A stretch of 64,000 bases of DNA. Source: Anaerobacillus sp. CMMVII. GTDB taxonomy: Bacteria; Bacillota; Bacilli; Bacillales; Anaerobacillaceae. The notes under the pieces were generated by a model, which saw nothing but the letters and a program-made list of their open reading frames with translations, had not been told where the DNA came from and searched no databases. The position numbers were made by a program, and so were the translations under genes. The DNA lies in the NCBI RefSeq assembly GCF_025377685.1, contig NZ_JACEHK010000002.1, positions 310,001 through 374,000 on the forward strand, in the 5' to 3' direction. Below, one piece after another: positions 29,947 to 39,758 of the stretch. How positions within the stretch are numbered: position 1 is the first letter of the stretch; every line of letters starts with the position of its first letter.

Positions 29947-31124
29947 ATGAATGAGCGTAAAACTTATTTTCAACAGTTAGATTATACATTACTTTTTTTA
30001 ATCTTTTTATTAATGTGCATATCCTTGCTAGCAATTTACAGCGCTGCAATGGCAGGACAATATAATGTCGAACCAGCTGCTTTTGTTAAACGACAAGTGA
30101 TTTGGTTTATATTAGGGACGATTTTAATGGTTGCCGCTATGGTGATTGATTACGACATGTTTAAGAATTTTACAATCCCTCTTTATGTCATTGGGATTAT
30201 TTTATTAGTAATCGTACAGTTCTATGGAATTGAACGAAATGGATCGCAACGCTGGATCAGCATTGCTGGCAACGAGTTTCAGCCATCAGAATTTGTAAAA
30301 ATCTTTTAGTGCTAGCGCTAGCGCATTTGCTCTTCTTAATTACGAAAGAACATCGCGAACGCACACTAGAAGAGGATATTATCGTTGTTTTGAAAGTACT
30401 TGCTGTTGGCTTCCCACCATTTTTTCTAATTTTAATTCAGCCTGACTTAGGCACAGCATTGGTTATCGCAAGTATTATGGGGACGATGCTATTAATGGCT
30501 GGTATCTCATGGAAAATTTTTGCTGTACTTGGATCGGTGATAGTTACGTTTTTGACCACTTTGGTTTGGCTGCATAACAATTACTTTGACATCTTTATAA
30601 AAATCATTAAACCCCATCAGCTAAAAAGGATTTATGGCTGGTTAGACCCTGAAAGTGATCCAGGAGATATGGGGTATCAATTATTAAACGCGATGCAGGG
30701 CATAGGTTCTGGAAAACTTTATGGTAAAGGTTTTTCTGAAGGCGTATTATCCAAAAGTGGTGCAGTACCAGAAATTCACACAGATTTTATTTTCACAGTT
30801 ATTGGTGAAGAGTTTGGTTTTCTAGGTGCGACAGTTTTAATTGTTATTTATTTCTTACTTTTTTATCGGATGATCATAATTGCTTTTAGCTGTAATAATA
30901 TGTATGGCAGCTATTTAGTTGCAGGTATCATTGGACTTCTTGTCTTCCAGATCTTTCAAAATATTGGCATGACTATTGGTCTTATGCCAATTACCGGTTT
31001 AGCTCTTCCATTTATTAGCTACGGCGGTAGCGCGCTATTAACCAATATGATAGCTATCGGAATTGTGCTTAATGTAAACATACGAACCCGACACTATATG
31101 TTTGGTTCAGAGGAATTAGCTTAG
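29947..31124 (+). CDS. SEDS-family protein FtsW/RodA (second copy, one frameshift)
   Basis: The ATG at 29947 has GGAGG at 29931-29935. The frame stops at 30309 after QPSEFVKIF; one added T in TTTT at 30304-30307 continues as LVLALAHLLF to 31124, giving about 393 residues. Motifs are as in SEDS proteins: GSQRWISIAGNEFQPSEF, QPDLGTALVI, PEIHTDFIFTVIGEEFG, LALPFISYGGSA. The sequence PEIHTDFIFTVIGEE is closer to the RodA/FtsW core than the first copy. The pair flanks a sensor kinase. Confidence 0.88.
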
Positions 31125-31452
31125 AATAAGTTAAAGGTTGTTAATCTTATGATTGCAGCCTTTCTTCTTTTTTTTACGCTATTTTCGTAATCTTTGTGCT
31201 ATTCACTAGCTTTAATTGTTGTTCCCGCTAACATGCTTTACTCATTCAAATAACAAGTTAGGAAAAAATGCCCGCCAAACTTTGGATTATGCTATAGGCT
31301 GCATAGTTGAAAAGCAACCATCTATGCTAAAATAGCTTTTGAAAATGGTTGATTGAGTAACTATTCCCTATCACTTTTTCTTTTTTCAGTTTAGGAATTG
31401 GTTAGTATAAAACAACTAGTAGGAACAATCTTTAAAAAGGAAGGTGAAAAAG

Positions 31453-32105
31453 ATGTATTTAGTAGTTGGAATTGGTAAACTTGCCCAAAGTATTTTAAAA
31501 TTAAATTCGTACCAAGAAAAAATATATGTATATTCACGTACCAAAACCAAGGTAGATGAGATTGAAGACGAGCGGGTATCCTACATAGGGAAAGATGAGT
31601 TTCACAAAGCTAGTCATGTCTTTCTTATGCTACCCGCTTCAGAAATTGTGCCATTTTTAGAAAGCAATCATAGCTATTTTAAAGAAGATGTCATATTTTA
31701 TTCTTTTGCAACAGCACTGCTAACAAAGGATGTCTCAACGATACGAAACGTTATTCCTTGTAAGTTAGCTGGGCATGCTAAACAAATGGTTGAGGATCAG
31801 AGTGGACTTTTTGTTGTGCCAGAGGGGGTAAATTGTGACCCGTTAGTCCATTTTTTGGTGCAAATTTTATAATTATGACCGGGACAGAAGAAGAAGTATT
31901 AGTAGGGAATACATTAGCAACCAAGGCAGCAATTGAAATGATCATTAATTTAGAAGAAAAGCTAATAGAAGCCGGGGTACAAAAGCCGGTTATAGAGCAG
32001 GTGCTTTGCCAAGGGACACGGGGCAGCATTAAAACCTTTCTAAACAATGAATTAGGAGGCTTTGCCCAAAAAATCGTTGCTGATATTAGGAAAGAGAGGA
32101 TTTAG
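31453..32105 (+). CDS. ProC-like NAD(P)-binding protein (one frameshift)
   Basis: Starts MYLVVGIGKLAQSILKLNSY, a Rossmann GxG motif, after AAGGAAGG. The frame stops at 31872; one added T in TTTT at 31865-31868 gives VQIFIIMTGTEEEVLVGNTL and runs to 32105 (about 218 residues). The second part (TKAAIEMIINLEEKLIEAGV) looks like the helical dimer domain of pyrroline-5-carboxylate reductases, but the protein is shorter and diverged from the true proC at 57811. Role unknown; it precedes the pseudouridine synthase gene by one base. Confidence 0.7.
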
Positions 32106-32106
32106 G

Positions 32107-32819
32107 ATGAGGTTAGACAAATTTTTGGCCAATATGGGCTTTGGTAGTAGAAAAGAAGTAAAAAAGTTACTTAAAACAGGTGCTGTTCGAGTAAATGATG
32201 TAACTGTAAAGATGCAAAAGCACATCTTGAAGTAGATAAGGACGAAGTTTTCGTAAACGGAGAAGCAATAGAATACAAGGAATATATTTACTTAATGATG
32301 AACAAACCACAAGGGGTTATCTCTGCAACGGAAGATTCTAAGGATGAAACAGTTGTAGATTTATTGGAGTTTGAGGATGCACGTTACGAACCATTTCCTG
32401 TAGGAAGATTGGATAAAGATACAGAAGGCTTTGTTTTACTAACGAATAACGGTAAATTAGCTCATGAACTGCTAGCGCCTAAAAAACATGTACCAAAAAC
32501 TTACTACGCTAAAATCCAAGGAATTGTTACTGAAGAAGATGCGGCTAAGTTCAAACAGGGAGTTACTCTTGATGACGGATACGTAACAAAACCAGGCGAC
32601 CTCGTAATATTAAAAAGCGGGGATACGTCAGAAATTGAATTAACAATTACTGAAGGGAAGTTTCATCAAGTAAAGAGGATGTTCCTTGCCGTAGGAAAAA
32701 AAGTTACATATCTAAAACGCCTCACGATCGGTCCACTTGAATTAGATCCCACACTTGAATTGGGGGAGTATCGTGAGCTTACCGATGAAGAGGTTGAGAG
32801 GTTAGTGAATAGAGATTAG
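32107..32819 (+). CDS. RsuA-family pseudouridine synthase (YtzG-like, one frameshift)
   Basis: Begins MRLDKFLANMGFGSRKEVKK, an S4 RNA-binding domain. The frame breaks at AAA 32208-32210; one added A restores VKDAKAHLEVDKDEVFVNGE and continues to 32819, about 237 residues. The catalytic motif GRLDKDTEGFVLLTNNG (Asp in GRLD) is intact. Family members modify 16S U516 or 23S U2605; the single S4 domain and size suit the RsuA (16S) branch. ATG at 32107 follows GAGAGGA and nearly touches the upstream stop. Confidence 0.88.
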
Positions 32820-32859
32820 AGTGTAGAGTTAGTGTAAGTGATGGCTACGAAGCTAAACC

Positions 32860-32892
32860 AAAACCAAAACTCAAAACTCAAAACTCAAAAAA
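32860..32892. repeat. AAACTC satellite
   Basis: Tandem CAAAACT-type heptamers, the same unit as at 12239-12272, immediately before a terminator. Confidence 0.65.
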
Positions 32893-32894
32893 AG

Positions 32895-32926
32895 CCCCAA
32901 CTCTAAACGAGTCGGGGGAGTTTTTT
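32895..32926 (+). terminator. Terminator of the pseudouridine synthase gene
   Basis: CCCCAACTC (32895-32903) pairs with GAGTCGGGG (32909-32917) with one mismatch, then T6. Confidence 0.75.
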
Positions 32927-33177
32927 AAAAGATAAGAAAGCATATGCGCTTTTAGAACTTGGTGTCTAGCTTCAGGCGCCATCTGCTCCTGCGGTTACTC
33001 GTCGCAAAAAAACATCTGCTCCTGCGGTTACTCGTCGCAAAGGTGCAGAGAAGGTTGACTCATGGAAGTTCTTGGCTCGAGGTCAAATAACCTGCCAGAT
33101 ATAAAAGTGAAAAGCGCACTTTTAATCTGACAGAACATTTGCTTGTCGCCGATAGGCGGGCGCCTTGCGCTTTTTTT
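32925..33177. repeat. Family B repeat, copy 2, with an internal duplication
   Basis: Longest family B copy. It starts AAAAGATAAGAAAGCATATGC, has GTCTAGCTTCAGGCGCC and CTCGAGGTCAAATAACCTGCC, and ends GCGGGCGCCTTGCGCTTTT. Between the arms it holds two 28-bp copies, 33 bp apart (32981-33008 and 33014-33041), of a unit containing CTGCTCCTGCGGTTACTCG; the same unit is inverted in the family A copy at 20506-20528. Confidence 0.85.
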
Positions 33178-33189
33178 ACTATATTACAT

Positions 33190-33300
33190 TTAGTGAACTT
33201 CATAATTCATTAATCCTGCTATTAGGTTCTATAATTAGTTGCTTATACACATTCTCAACTACTATAGCTTGATTAAGGGATTTATGAAATTTACTCACAT
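33190..33300. repeat. Family C repeat, copy 2
   Basis: Runs from AGTGAACTTCATAATTCATT to GGATTTATGAAATTTACTC. The part ACTACTATAGCTTGATTAAG is shared, inverted, with copy 1 (CTTAATCAAGCTATA at 847-861). It lies against the ytzE stop. Confidence 0.55.
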
Positions 33301-33518
33301 TACGACACTTTTGTTTTTTTGTTTGTTGTGGTCCACTTGCCGCGACTAGGACTTCTGACGAGCTTGTTGTACTCTAGTACATTGAGATCACGTTGAATGG
33401 TCCTAGGGGTTATTCCAAATTCTTCAACTAATTCATTCGTCGAAACAGTTCCCCTTTTTTTAATATAGAGGTAGACGGACTTAATTCGGTTTAACATCCG
33501 ATCAGTTGAAGTTTCCAA
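33300..33518 (-). CDS. ytzE: YtzE-like short DeoR-type HTH regulator
   Basis: 72 residues from the TTG at 33518, which has AAGGAG seven bases upstream. It is only a winged-helix DeoR N-terminal domain: RGTVSTNELVEEFGITPRTIQRDLNVLEYN. The sugar-phosphate sensing domain of full DeoR proteins is absent, as in B. subtilis YtzE, so this is the normal size and not a truncation. Targets unknown. Confidence 0.8.
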   Translation of the reverse strand: METSTDRMLNRIKSVYLYIKKRGTVSTNELVEEFGITPRTIQRDLNVLEYNKLVRSPSRGKWTTTNKKTKVS

Positions 33519-33944
33519 AATACCACTCCTTATCATTTTTCATTTCTTCAAGCATAAAGAAATACAGTGTATTTCTAATACAACTTAAGGCAGCTGCATA
33601 AATGAAGGTTACTTCATTTTTATGGTGAATACATGAGCTTTATACGCCTTTTTTTGAGCTTTGCAGGGAACAGCACACAATACTTTTTTTCAGGGCGCTT
33701 TGCACTTTTCTGATAGTAAAACTTTCATGCTGGTTTGTTAGTTTAACGCATGGATATTTTCTTATCTCAATTTCCTTTGCTTCACAACAAAGTAATCTTC
33801 ATTGTAATTGTACAATAATTCCAACTATTTAGCAAAGGAAAGCGACGAATTGGGTGTTACTGTTATGTTAAAGTATTACAGTTTTGTTAAATCGTTTGCA
33901 TAGTAAATTATTAATGGTAAAGATAATGGAAGTTCACGTTCGCC

Positions 33945-33984
33945 AATATACATCAATATACATTAATATACATCGATATACATG
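33945..33984. repeat. 10-bp tandem repeat, four copies
   Basis: AATATACATC repeated four times with minor changes (AATATACATT, GATATACATG) in the 735-bp gap between ytzE and pepV, next to a family A repeat. The gap holds no other gene that I can support. Confidence 0.85.
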
Positions 33985-33990
33985 ATTAAT

Positions 33991-34178
33991 AAAGGTTGTT
34001 TTCATAAACGTTGTTGCTTTTAAGGTCGTCTTTTTAGAATAAATAAGCTTTTTGGGACAAATTTATTTGTCCCAATGGCTTATTTATTCTCAAAAGCTTC
34101 ACGCAAAGCGTGAAGAACCGAGCATTCGCTTGGTTACGACCTAAAAGCTAATAGCAACAATTTTTTAGAAAAGAGCGT
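33991..34178. repeat. Family A repeat, full copy
   Basis: 188 bp nearly identical inside to 8439-8623: ends AAAGGTTGTTTTCATAAACG and AACAATTTTTTAGAAAAGAG, with the GGGACAAA/TTTGTCCC, CTTCACGC/GCGTGAAG and AGCATTCGCTTGG hairpins. Lies about 75 bp upstream of pepV. Confidence 0.88.
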
Positions 34179-34253
34179 TAATAAAAGAGAAAGTGTATCT
34201 CACTAGATGTTCCTATTACTGATAAAAAATACATATAGTCAGGAGAGAAATAA

Positions 34254-35645
34254 ATGCATATTAACTGGAAAGAAGAAGTTGAACTTAGAAAAGAAAACTT
34301 ATTGAAGGATACGTGTGGTTTATTGAAAATTAAAAGTGTCTTGGATGAAAAAGGAGCGACTGCAAATGCTCCATTTGGTGAAGAAATTAATAAGGCACTT
34401 CTGTTTATGCTCCAAAAAGGTGAAGAAACTGGGTTCGATACCAAAAATGTAGATGGTTATGCTGGACATATTGAGTTTGGTGCTGGCGAGGAGTTAGTAG
34501 GGATTTTAGGTCATATTGATGTTGTTCCAGAAGGGGATGGTTGGTCAAATGACCCGTATGGAGCAGAAATTCGTGATGGAAAAATATATGCTCGTGGTGC
34601 TATTGATGATAAAGGGCCGACGATGGCTGCCTTTTATGGAATGAAGATTATTAATGAATTAGGTCTACCGCTTTCGAAACGTGTTCGGTTAATTATCGGA
34701 GCAGATGAAGAGAGCCAGTGGCGTTGTGTCGATCGTTATTTTCAAACAGAAGAAATGCCATCAATCGGTTTTGCCCCTGATGCTGATTTTCCAATCATAA
34801 ATGCAGAAAAAGGTATTTGTGATTTTGAAATTGTTTTTCCAAACGGAAGTGAGAGTGGTACTTTAAGATTTTTTGAAGCAGGTAGGAGATTTAATATGGT
34901 ACCTGATTTTGCAACGGCTACTCTTCATACTAACAAAACAGAAGAGCTGAGAGAGCAATTTTCGCTATTCTTGCAACAAAATCAGCTTCAAGGCGAAACA
35001 ACGGTGAATGGCAAAGAGCTAACCTTTACGCTTTTTGGAATTTCAGCTCATGGAATGGAGCCTAATAAGGGGATAAATGCAGGGATTTACCTTGCCCATT
35101 ACTTGCAATCTCTACAAATTGAGGGGAGCGGTGCAGATTTCGTTGCATTTATCGATCAGCACTTCTATAACGATTCAAGAGGAGCAAAGTTTGGACTTGA
35201 ATATGAGGATGAACAAACTGGACCTCTGACTATGAATTTGGGTACGATGAAGTTTGAGGAGAATAGTGGCAAATTGGGAGTAAATTGGCGATATCCAGTA
35301 ACCTATAATTTTGAGGCAGGACTAATGGCCTTAGAAGCTATTATTGCTGAAAATGGTCTTGTCATTGATTTGAAGACACATGCAAAGCCGCACTATGTAA
35401 AAGAGGATCATCCCTTAATCCAAAAATTGCAACAAGTCTATGAAAGGCAAACAGGTGAAAAAGCTACACTTCTATCAACTGGTGGAGGGACTTATGCTAG
35501 AAGTCTAAAAGCAGGAGTTGCCTTCGGTGCGTTATTTCCTGGTCGCCCAGAATTAGCTCATCAAAAGGATGAATACATCGAGGTAGAAGATTTGCTAAAG
35601 GCGACAGCTATTTACGCAGAAGCGATATACGAGTTAGCAAAATAG
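34254..35645 (+). CDS. pepV: PepV, M20-family dipeptidase
   Basis: 463-residue zinc dipeptidase (B. subtilis YtjP type). Metal-site motifs are GHIDVVPEGDGW (His), AIDDKGP (bridging Asp), ADEES (catalytic Glu) and the C-terminal HQKDEYIEVEDLL (His). A lid domain with SAHGMEPNKGINA lies in the middle. GGAGAG precedes the ATG. It hydrolyses dipeptides in the cytoplasm. Confidence 0.93.
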   Translation: MHINWKEEVELRKENLLKDTCGLLKIKSVLDEKGATANAPFGEEINKALLFMLQKGEETGFDTKNVDGYAGHIEFGAGEELVGILGHIDVVPEGDGWSNDPYGAEIRDGKIYARGAIDDKGPTMAAFYGMKIINELGLPLSKRVRLIIGADEESQWRCVDRYFQTEEMPSIGFAPDADFPIINAEKGICDFEIVFPNGSESGTLRFFEAGRRFNMVPDFATATLHTNKTEELREQFSLFLQQNQLQGETTVNGKELTFTLFGISAHGMEPNKGINAGIYLAHYLQSLQIEGSGADFVAFIDQHFYNDSRGAKFGLEYEDEQTGPLTMNLGTMKFEENSGKLGVNWRYPVTYNFEAGLMALEAIIAENGLVIDLKTHAKPHYVKEDHPLIQKLQQVYERQTGEKATLLSTGGGTYARSLKAGVAFGALFPGRPELAHQKDEYIEVEDLLKATAIYAEAIYELAK

Positions 35646-35750
35646 TTAAGAGCGTAGAGTGTAGAGTTAGAAGTTGCTCAAAGGGAGGCTTTGGAGTCCC
35701 TTCTTTACAACAACTCTTCACTTTACACTCTAAACTCTACAATATAAAAG
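35646..35750. repeat. Inverted pair of GTAGAGTTTAGAGT-type satellites
   Basis: GAGCGTAGAGTGTAGAGTTAG after pepV faces ACTTTACACTCTAAACTCTAC before the next gene, so the spacer can fold into a hairpin. The heptamer units belong to the same satellite class as 12239 and 58656. Confidence 0.6.
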
Positions 35751-35760
35751 GATGAGGTTC

Positions 35761-36924
35761 ATGGCGCAAAAGCGTGAAGTCACGATTTTTAAATCGGTCT
35801 ATTTTTTAATATTTTTTAGTTTTGGAGGATTATTTCCTCTTTTAAGTGTGTATTTACGAGATGAGGTAGGTCTAACGGGAGCAGAGATTGGTACGATCAT
35901 TTCCATTGGGCCGATAATTATGATTTTTGCTCAGCCATTGTGGGGCATGTTTAGTGACTATACCCAGAAGCCACGAGAGATATTGACGATCACGATGATC
36001 ATTACAGGTGGCATAGCACTTCTGTACCTACCTCTCTCAAGTTATTTAGCTTTTGTTCTCGTTGCAGCCTTAGTGGCTTTGTTTCAGGGCTCTATTGTAC
36101 CAATATCGGATAGTATAACCCTAAATTATGTTCATCAAAAAAAGGGAGATTACGGAAGTATTCGTCTATGGGGAGCAGCCGGATTCGCTATTTCAGTATT
36201 ACTGATTGGAAGCCTATCTGATTTGTTCGGTTTATCAGTCATTTTTTATGCATTTGCTTTGTCTCTTTGGTTCTGTGCCTTCTTTACCAGGAAAATGCCG
36301 AAAGAGGGCCAACTTCCTAAGGTAGAGCTAAAAAAAGGGATTTCACAGCTCTTTCAAAATAAGCAATTTATCTTGTTTATGTTAACAACATTTTTTGTTT
36401 TTGGGCCGATATTTGCTAATAATTTTTACTTTGGATTATTTATTCAAGATGCCGGAGGTACTTTAACTGGGGTCGGAATTGCTTTCTTACTAGCGGCTGG
36501 TAGTGAGGTTCCATTCATGAAGTGGGTTGGCTATTGGATTGAGAAAACAGGGTTAGTTAAGATTATTCTATTTGCAACGGTCGTTTCAAGCTTACGCTGG
36601 TTTTTCTATGCGTTTGAACCATCACCATTTTTGATCTATATAACTACTTTTTCTCAAGGCTTATCAATTGGTTTGTTCATCCCGGCGGCGTTACAATATG
36701 TGAGGGAAATTTCACCGCAAGATGTTAGGGCGACTGCAGTTTCCGTTTATTCTTCTGTTGGTGGAGGAATTGGTACTTCCTTTTGTACATTTATGGCGGG
36801 CTTCATCCTAGATAAGTATGATATTTTTACTGTTTATTTGTTTTTTGGAGTTTTAACGACAATGGGTATTCTAACGTTAGTCATAATTTTGGTAGGAAAA
36901 AGCAGAAGTATAGTGGGAACATAG
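35761..36924 (+). CDS. MFS transporter, PPP/nucleoside-symporter-like (MFS_1_like)
   Basis: 387-388 residues with twelve membrane helices. The segments GSIRLWGAAGFAISVLLIGS and LQYVREISPQDVRATAVSVY are typical of the LacY/HcaT-like MFS_1_like group (annotated 3-phenylpropionate transporter in many genomes). Substrate is unknown. The start is ambiguous between 35752 and 35761; GGATGAGG favours 35761. Confidence 0.8.
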   Translation: MAQKREVTIFKSVYFLIFFSFGGLFPLLSVYLRDEVGLTGAEIGTIISIGPIIMIFAQPLWGMFSDYTQKPREILTITMIITGGIALLYLPLSSYLAFVLVAALVALFQGSIVPISDSITLNYVHQKKGDYGSIRLWGAAGFAISVLLIGSLSDLFGLSVIFYAFALSLWFCAFFTRKMPKEGQLPKVELKKGISQLFQNKQFILFMLTTFFVFGPIFANNFYFGLFIQDAGGTLTGVGIAFLLAAGSEVPFMKWVGYWIEKTGLVKIILFATVVSSLRWFFYAFEPSPFLIYITTFSQGLSIGLFIPAALQYVREISPQDVRATAVSVYSSVGGGIGTSFCTFMAGFILDKYDIFTVYLFFGVLTTMGILTLVIILVGKSRSIVGT

Positions 36925-37048
36925 AAAGCTTGCGCTGTATTGGATATCTTTCATACCTATGATAACAATTAATGAAAAAAATCAATGTTTTATTTTTGTT
37001 TCAAGTATGCCTCAATTATGGTTGAGACTTAATTAACCGTTTTTACAA

Positions 37049-37334
37049 CTAAATGAGCCGAAAGACAAATAAATTTGTCTTTCGGCTCATTTAGTTTGTA
37101 AAGCTTTACACGTAGTGTGAAGAGACAAGCATTGCTTTGCTTCGGTCATAATGCAAATAATAATTTGATATAGCTGTTATTTCAAAGATAGTTGCTTTTA
37201 AATTAGTTGGTAATGAAAAAAATCCCAAAAAATCAGGGGCATTTTTCTTAACATTTAAAGGGTTTGTAGGAAGAAATATGGATTATTTATTGGATTATTG
37301 TCCATAAAGCCACATAGTACGAAAAGAGCCTTTG
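37049..37334. repeat. Family A-derived repeat with 22-bp perfect hairpin
   Basis: The 449-bp gap between MFS and DUF4129 genes contains CTAAATGAGCCGAAAGACAA (37049-) folding perfectly on its inverse up to 37094 with a two-base loop, then CTTTACACGTAGTGTGAAG, AAGCATTGCTTTGCTT, and a right end ACGAAAAGAGCCTTT at about 37319-37334. It is a diverged family A copy. It would also terminate transcription of the MFS gene. Confidence 0.65.
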
Positions 37335-37373
37335 ATAAAACAAGCTCGAGAATTAGCATGGTGACTTTAACAA

Positions 37374-38570
37374 CTATACGTTGTTAAAGTCCATTTTTAA
37401 TTTCTTTTTTATTTCTTTTAAAGAACGTCGATACCGTTCTTTATCATCTTTGGAGATTTCTTGGTTACCGTATCTAACATTTCGATAAGTTCTTGCAACA
37501 TAATCTTTTAACTCTTGGCTCGCGTTAACTCTTGAAAACCAATCCTCAATTGTTTCGTGGAATTTTCGTCCTTCCCCGTGTTTTGCCATGTATTTCTCAA
37601 AGTCATAGAAAAGACGTCGGATTTCATTTTTAGGTCGGTTGCTACGAAACCAATTTTTCTTGACGTCCTCATGCAAAATAGCATCCAAATTTTCTTGATC
37701 GTTCGTCTTAATGTACTCACGAAGAATAAAAGGGCCTGAACGTTTGAAAATGAAGAATAACATGACGATTAAAGCAATTGCCCCGAAAATCCACGGCAAC
37801 CAGTCAAGGTTGGTTACTGTAGCTTCATCAAGGATATTTTGATTTTCACCACTATTAAAAAAACCGCCTTCTTCTTTTGGTCCTTGTCGTCTAAGTTCAA
37901 AATTAAGTAAAGAGGCTAAATAGACAAAAGGAACTCCTAGTAAAGAAATACCTAGTATAACGATCTTTAAAATGAAGGAAATCATATTATGGATGAGCTC
38001 ATAGGAAAAAAATGCAATAGTAGTAATAGCTCCTAAAGCTGCAACACTTCCAAGCTGCCATTTTAATTGAACCCATTTCAGAGCCCTAGTTTTAGATGAT
38101 TGGAAAGTCAATTTCAATGTTTTTAAGGTTATTACTAGAAAGAATTGAAGTAACGTAATGAGTAAGAACCATTCATTTGATCCTAGGTAGAAAAAGTGAA
38201 GATAAAAAACAACACCTATGACGAAAGTAGCGATAAATAAGCTCATTTCATTTGGATCGTTATCTTTATTGTGAAATAATACTCTCCCAAAAACGATAGT
38301 CGCAATCAAGAGTGAAAAAAAGAAATGGTAGCCAACGGACATTCCTACAATTGTAATGATCGGAATTAAAAACAAGCCGACCTTTTCAGTTTTAAACTTT
38401 TGGATAAACGGATCGTAAAATATGATAGCTGTAGCTACTAAAATACTAAATGCAATAGTCGGTAGCTCTTTTCCCTCCATAAAATAAAATGGCATGGCGA
38501 TTAGAAATAATAGGACCATTTCTAGGCTAAGGTGGAAATAGCGAGTCAGTTTAATTTGCCAGGGCTTCAT
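37374..38570 (-). CDS. DUF4129-domain membrane protein
   Basis: 398 residues from the ATG at 38570 (GGAGGTG upstream; the earlier TTG at 38585 lies in that site). About nine membrane helices cover the first 270 residues, then a cytoplasmic DUF4129 region (FYDFEKYMAKHGEGRKFHET...WFSRV). In Bacillus this domain is usually the C-terminal part of a transglutaminase-like protein (YebA); no transglutaminase domain is visible here. Third gene of the MoxR-DUF58 operon. Confidence 0.75.
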   Translation of the reverse strand: MKPWQIKLTRYFHLSLEMVLLFLIAMPFYFMEGKELPTIAFSILVATAIIFYDPFIQKFKTEKVGLFLIPIITIVGMSVGYHFFFSLLIATIVFGRVLFHNKDNDPNEMSLFIATFVIGVVFYLHFFYLGSNEWFLLITLLQFFLVITLKTLKLTFQSSKTRALKWVQLKWQLGSVAALGAITTIAFFSYELIHNMISFILKIVILGISLLGVPFVYLASLLNFELRRQGPKEEGGFFNSGENQNILDEATVTNLDWLPWIFGAIALIVMLFFIFKRSGPFILREYIKTNDQENLDAILHEDVKKNWFRSNRPKNEIRRLFYDFEKYMAKHGEGRKFHETIEDWFSRVNASQELKDYVARTYRNVRYGNQEISKDDKERYRRSLKEIKKKLKMDFNNV

Positions 38571-38618
38571 TTTTTCCACCTCCAATCGGAGCTACTTGTC
38601 CTATAGCTTCGGTTGATT

Positions 38619-39758
38619 CTACTCGGTACACAGTTGCGCCAGTTCTTCGCCATTCTCGATAAATACCTTCTTCTTCTTGGCTATATGAACCAAAATGAAT
38701 AATAAACGGGTTAATCCCTGTTCTTTTCTGACCATTTTCAATACTTCGGTCGGGTGAGTAGTGATCGTGTATTTACTGACTCTAGCTAGAAGTTCCAGCG
38801 CTTTTAATAGATGATCTTTCCCATTTCCAGGAGGTAAATGAATAAAAATTAATTTAGGAACTCGAGTATTAATATAAATTTCAAAAGATATATGGTGTTT
38901 CGTAGCAAATTGACAGACAAAGGCAACGTGACTTAAAATTTCTTCTAAATTCTCTACAGTTAATTTTGAACGGTCCTGATGATAGATGTTTACGACTATT
39001 GTCCATTTTAAAATCGTCGTTTTTTCGTAAATTTTGGTTTGCAAGGAGTTTGTTCTTGCTGAAGCTTTCCAATGAACACGATTAAACGGATCGCCAGAAA
39101 CATATTCTCTTGTTCCCATTGTCATCATGACATCTTCATGAAGTGATCTTTGCCTTGGTAGATCACCTTGCTTTTGCTGCACTACTTGATCAAGTCCATT
39201 TACCGGATTAGGTGTAGGATAAACGATCAACTCACGCCGGAAATAATCCCTATAATGAAGACGTAAGTGACTGAGTTTTAATAAATCGTGGACCGTAAAT
39301 TCGATTGTGCGTATTTGTGCAACCCCGCGCTTCATAGCTTTCACTTCTATTTCTCTCTTTTTTCTTGTTAGAGGTAAAAGAGTGAATGGAAAAATATAAG
39401 CTTCTTGCTTCATTCCACTAGTTTCGACTAGTTCAATTGCTCCATCGTAGTCGTAGAATGTAAATGATATTTCTCCATTTAAAATAGGGAGCTTCCCTTT
39501 ATTTTCTAAAGGTATGGTAATATTTCTTGTATCATTTGGAAACATCCTGATAACTTCAATTTCATCGAATACATCCGTTTTTTCAGCTACATATTGTAAG
39601 TAGTAATGATTCATCAAAATAAAGATGGCGAAAAGCAACCCTAAACTAAAAATTAATGGAGATTTAAGCATTAGAGCAATAAAAAATAAAATTGGTACGG
39701 ACCAAAACAGTGTCCCATAAATTTTTTTCGGAAGGCTATGCTCTTGATTCCAACCCAT
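38619..39758 (-). CDS. DUF58 protein (YeaD-like)
   Basis: 379 residues: two N-terminal membrane helices (about 13-50), then the DUF58 motif TMGTREYVSGDPFNRVHWKA near residue 212, which places a vWA-like fold. DUF58 proteins partner MoxR ATPases. Its ATG overlaps the upstream stop (TAATG), so translation is coupled to the MoxR gene. Confidence 0.88.
   Translation of the reverse strand: MGWNQEHSLPKKIYGTLFWSVPILFFIALMLKSPLIFSLGLLFAIFILMNHYYLQYVAEKTDVFDEIEVIRMFPNDTRNITIPLENKGKLPILNGEISFTFYDYDGAIELVETSGMKQEAYIFPFTLLPLTRKKREIEVKAMKRGVAQIRTIEFTVHDLLKLSHLRLHYRDYFRRELIVYPTPNPVNGLDQVVQQKQGDLPRQRSLHEDVMMTMGTREYVSGDPFNRVHWKASARTNSLQTKIYEKTTILKWTIVVNIYHQDRSKLTVENLEEILSHVAFVCQFATKHHISFEIYINTRVPKLIFIHLPPGNGKDHLLKALELLARVSKYTITTHPTEVLKMVRKEQGLTRLLFILVHIAKKKKVFIENGEELAQLCTE

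Noticed and set aside
26654-31124. Assembly duplication of a single ftsW gene
   Set aside because: The two proteins differ throughout, including their N termini and the extracellular loops.
34178-34444. Minus-strand open frame over the pepV start
   Set aside because: It is the complement of conserved M20 peptidase sequence and has no ribosome binding site.
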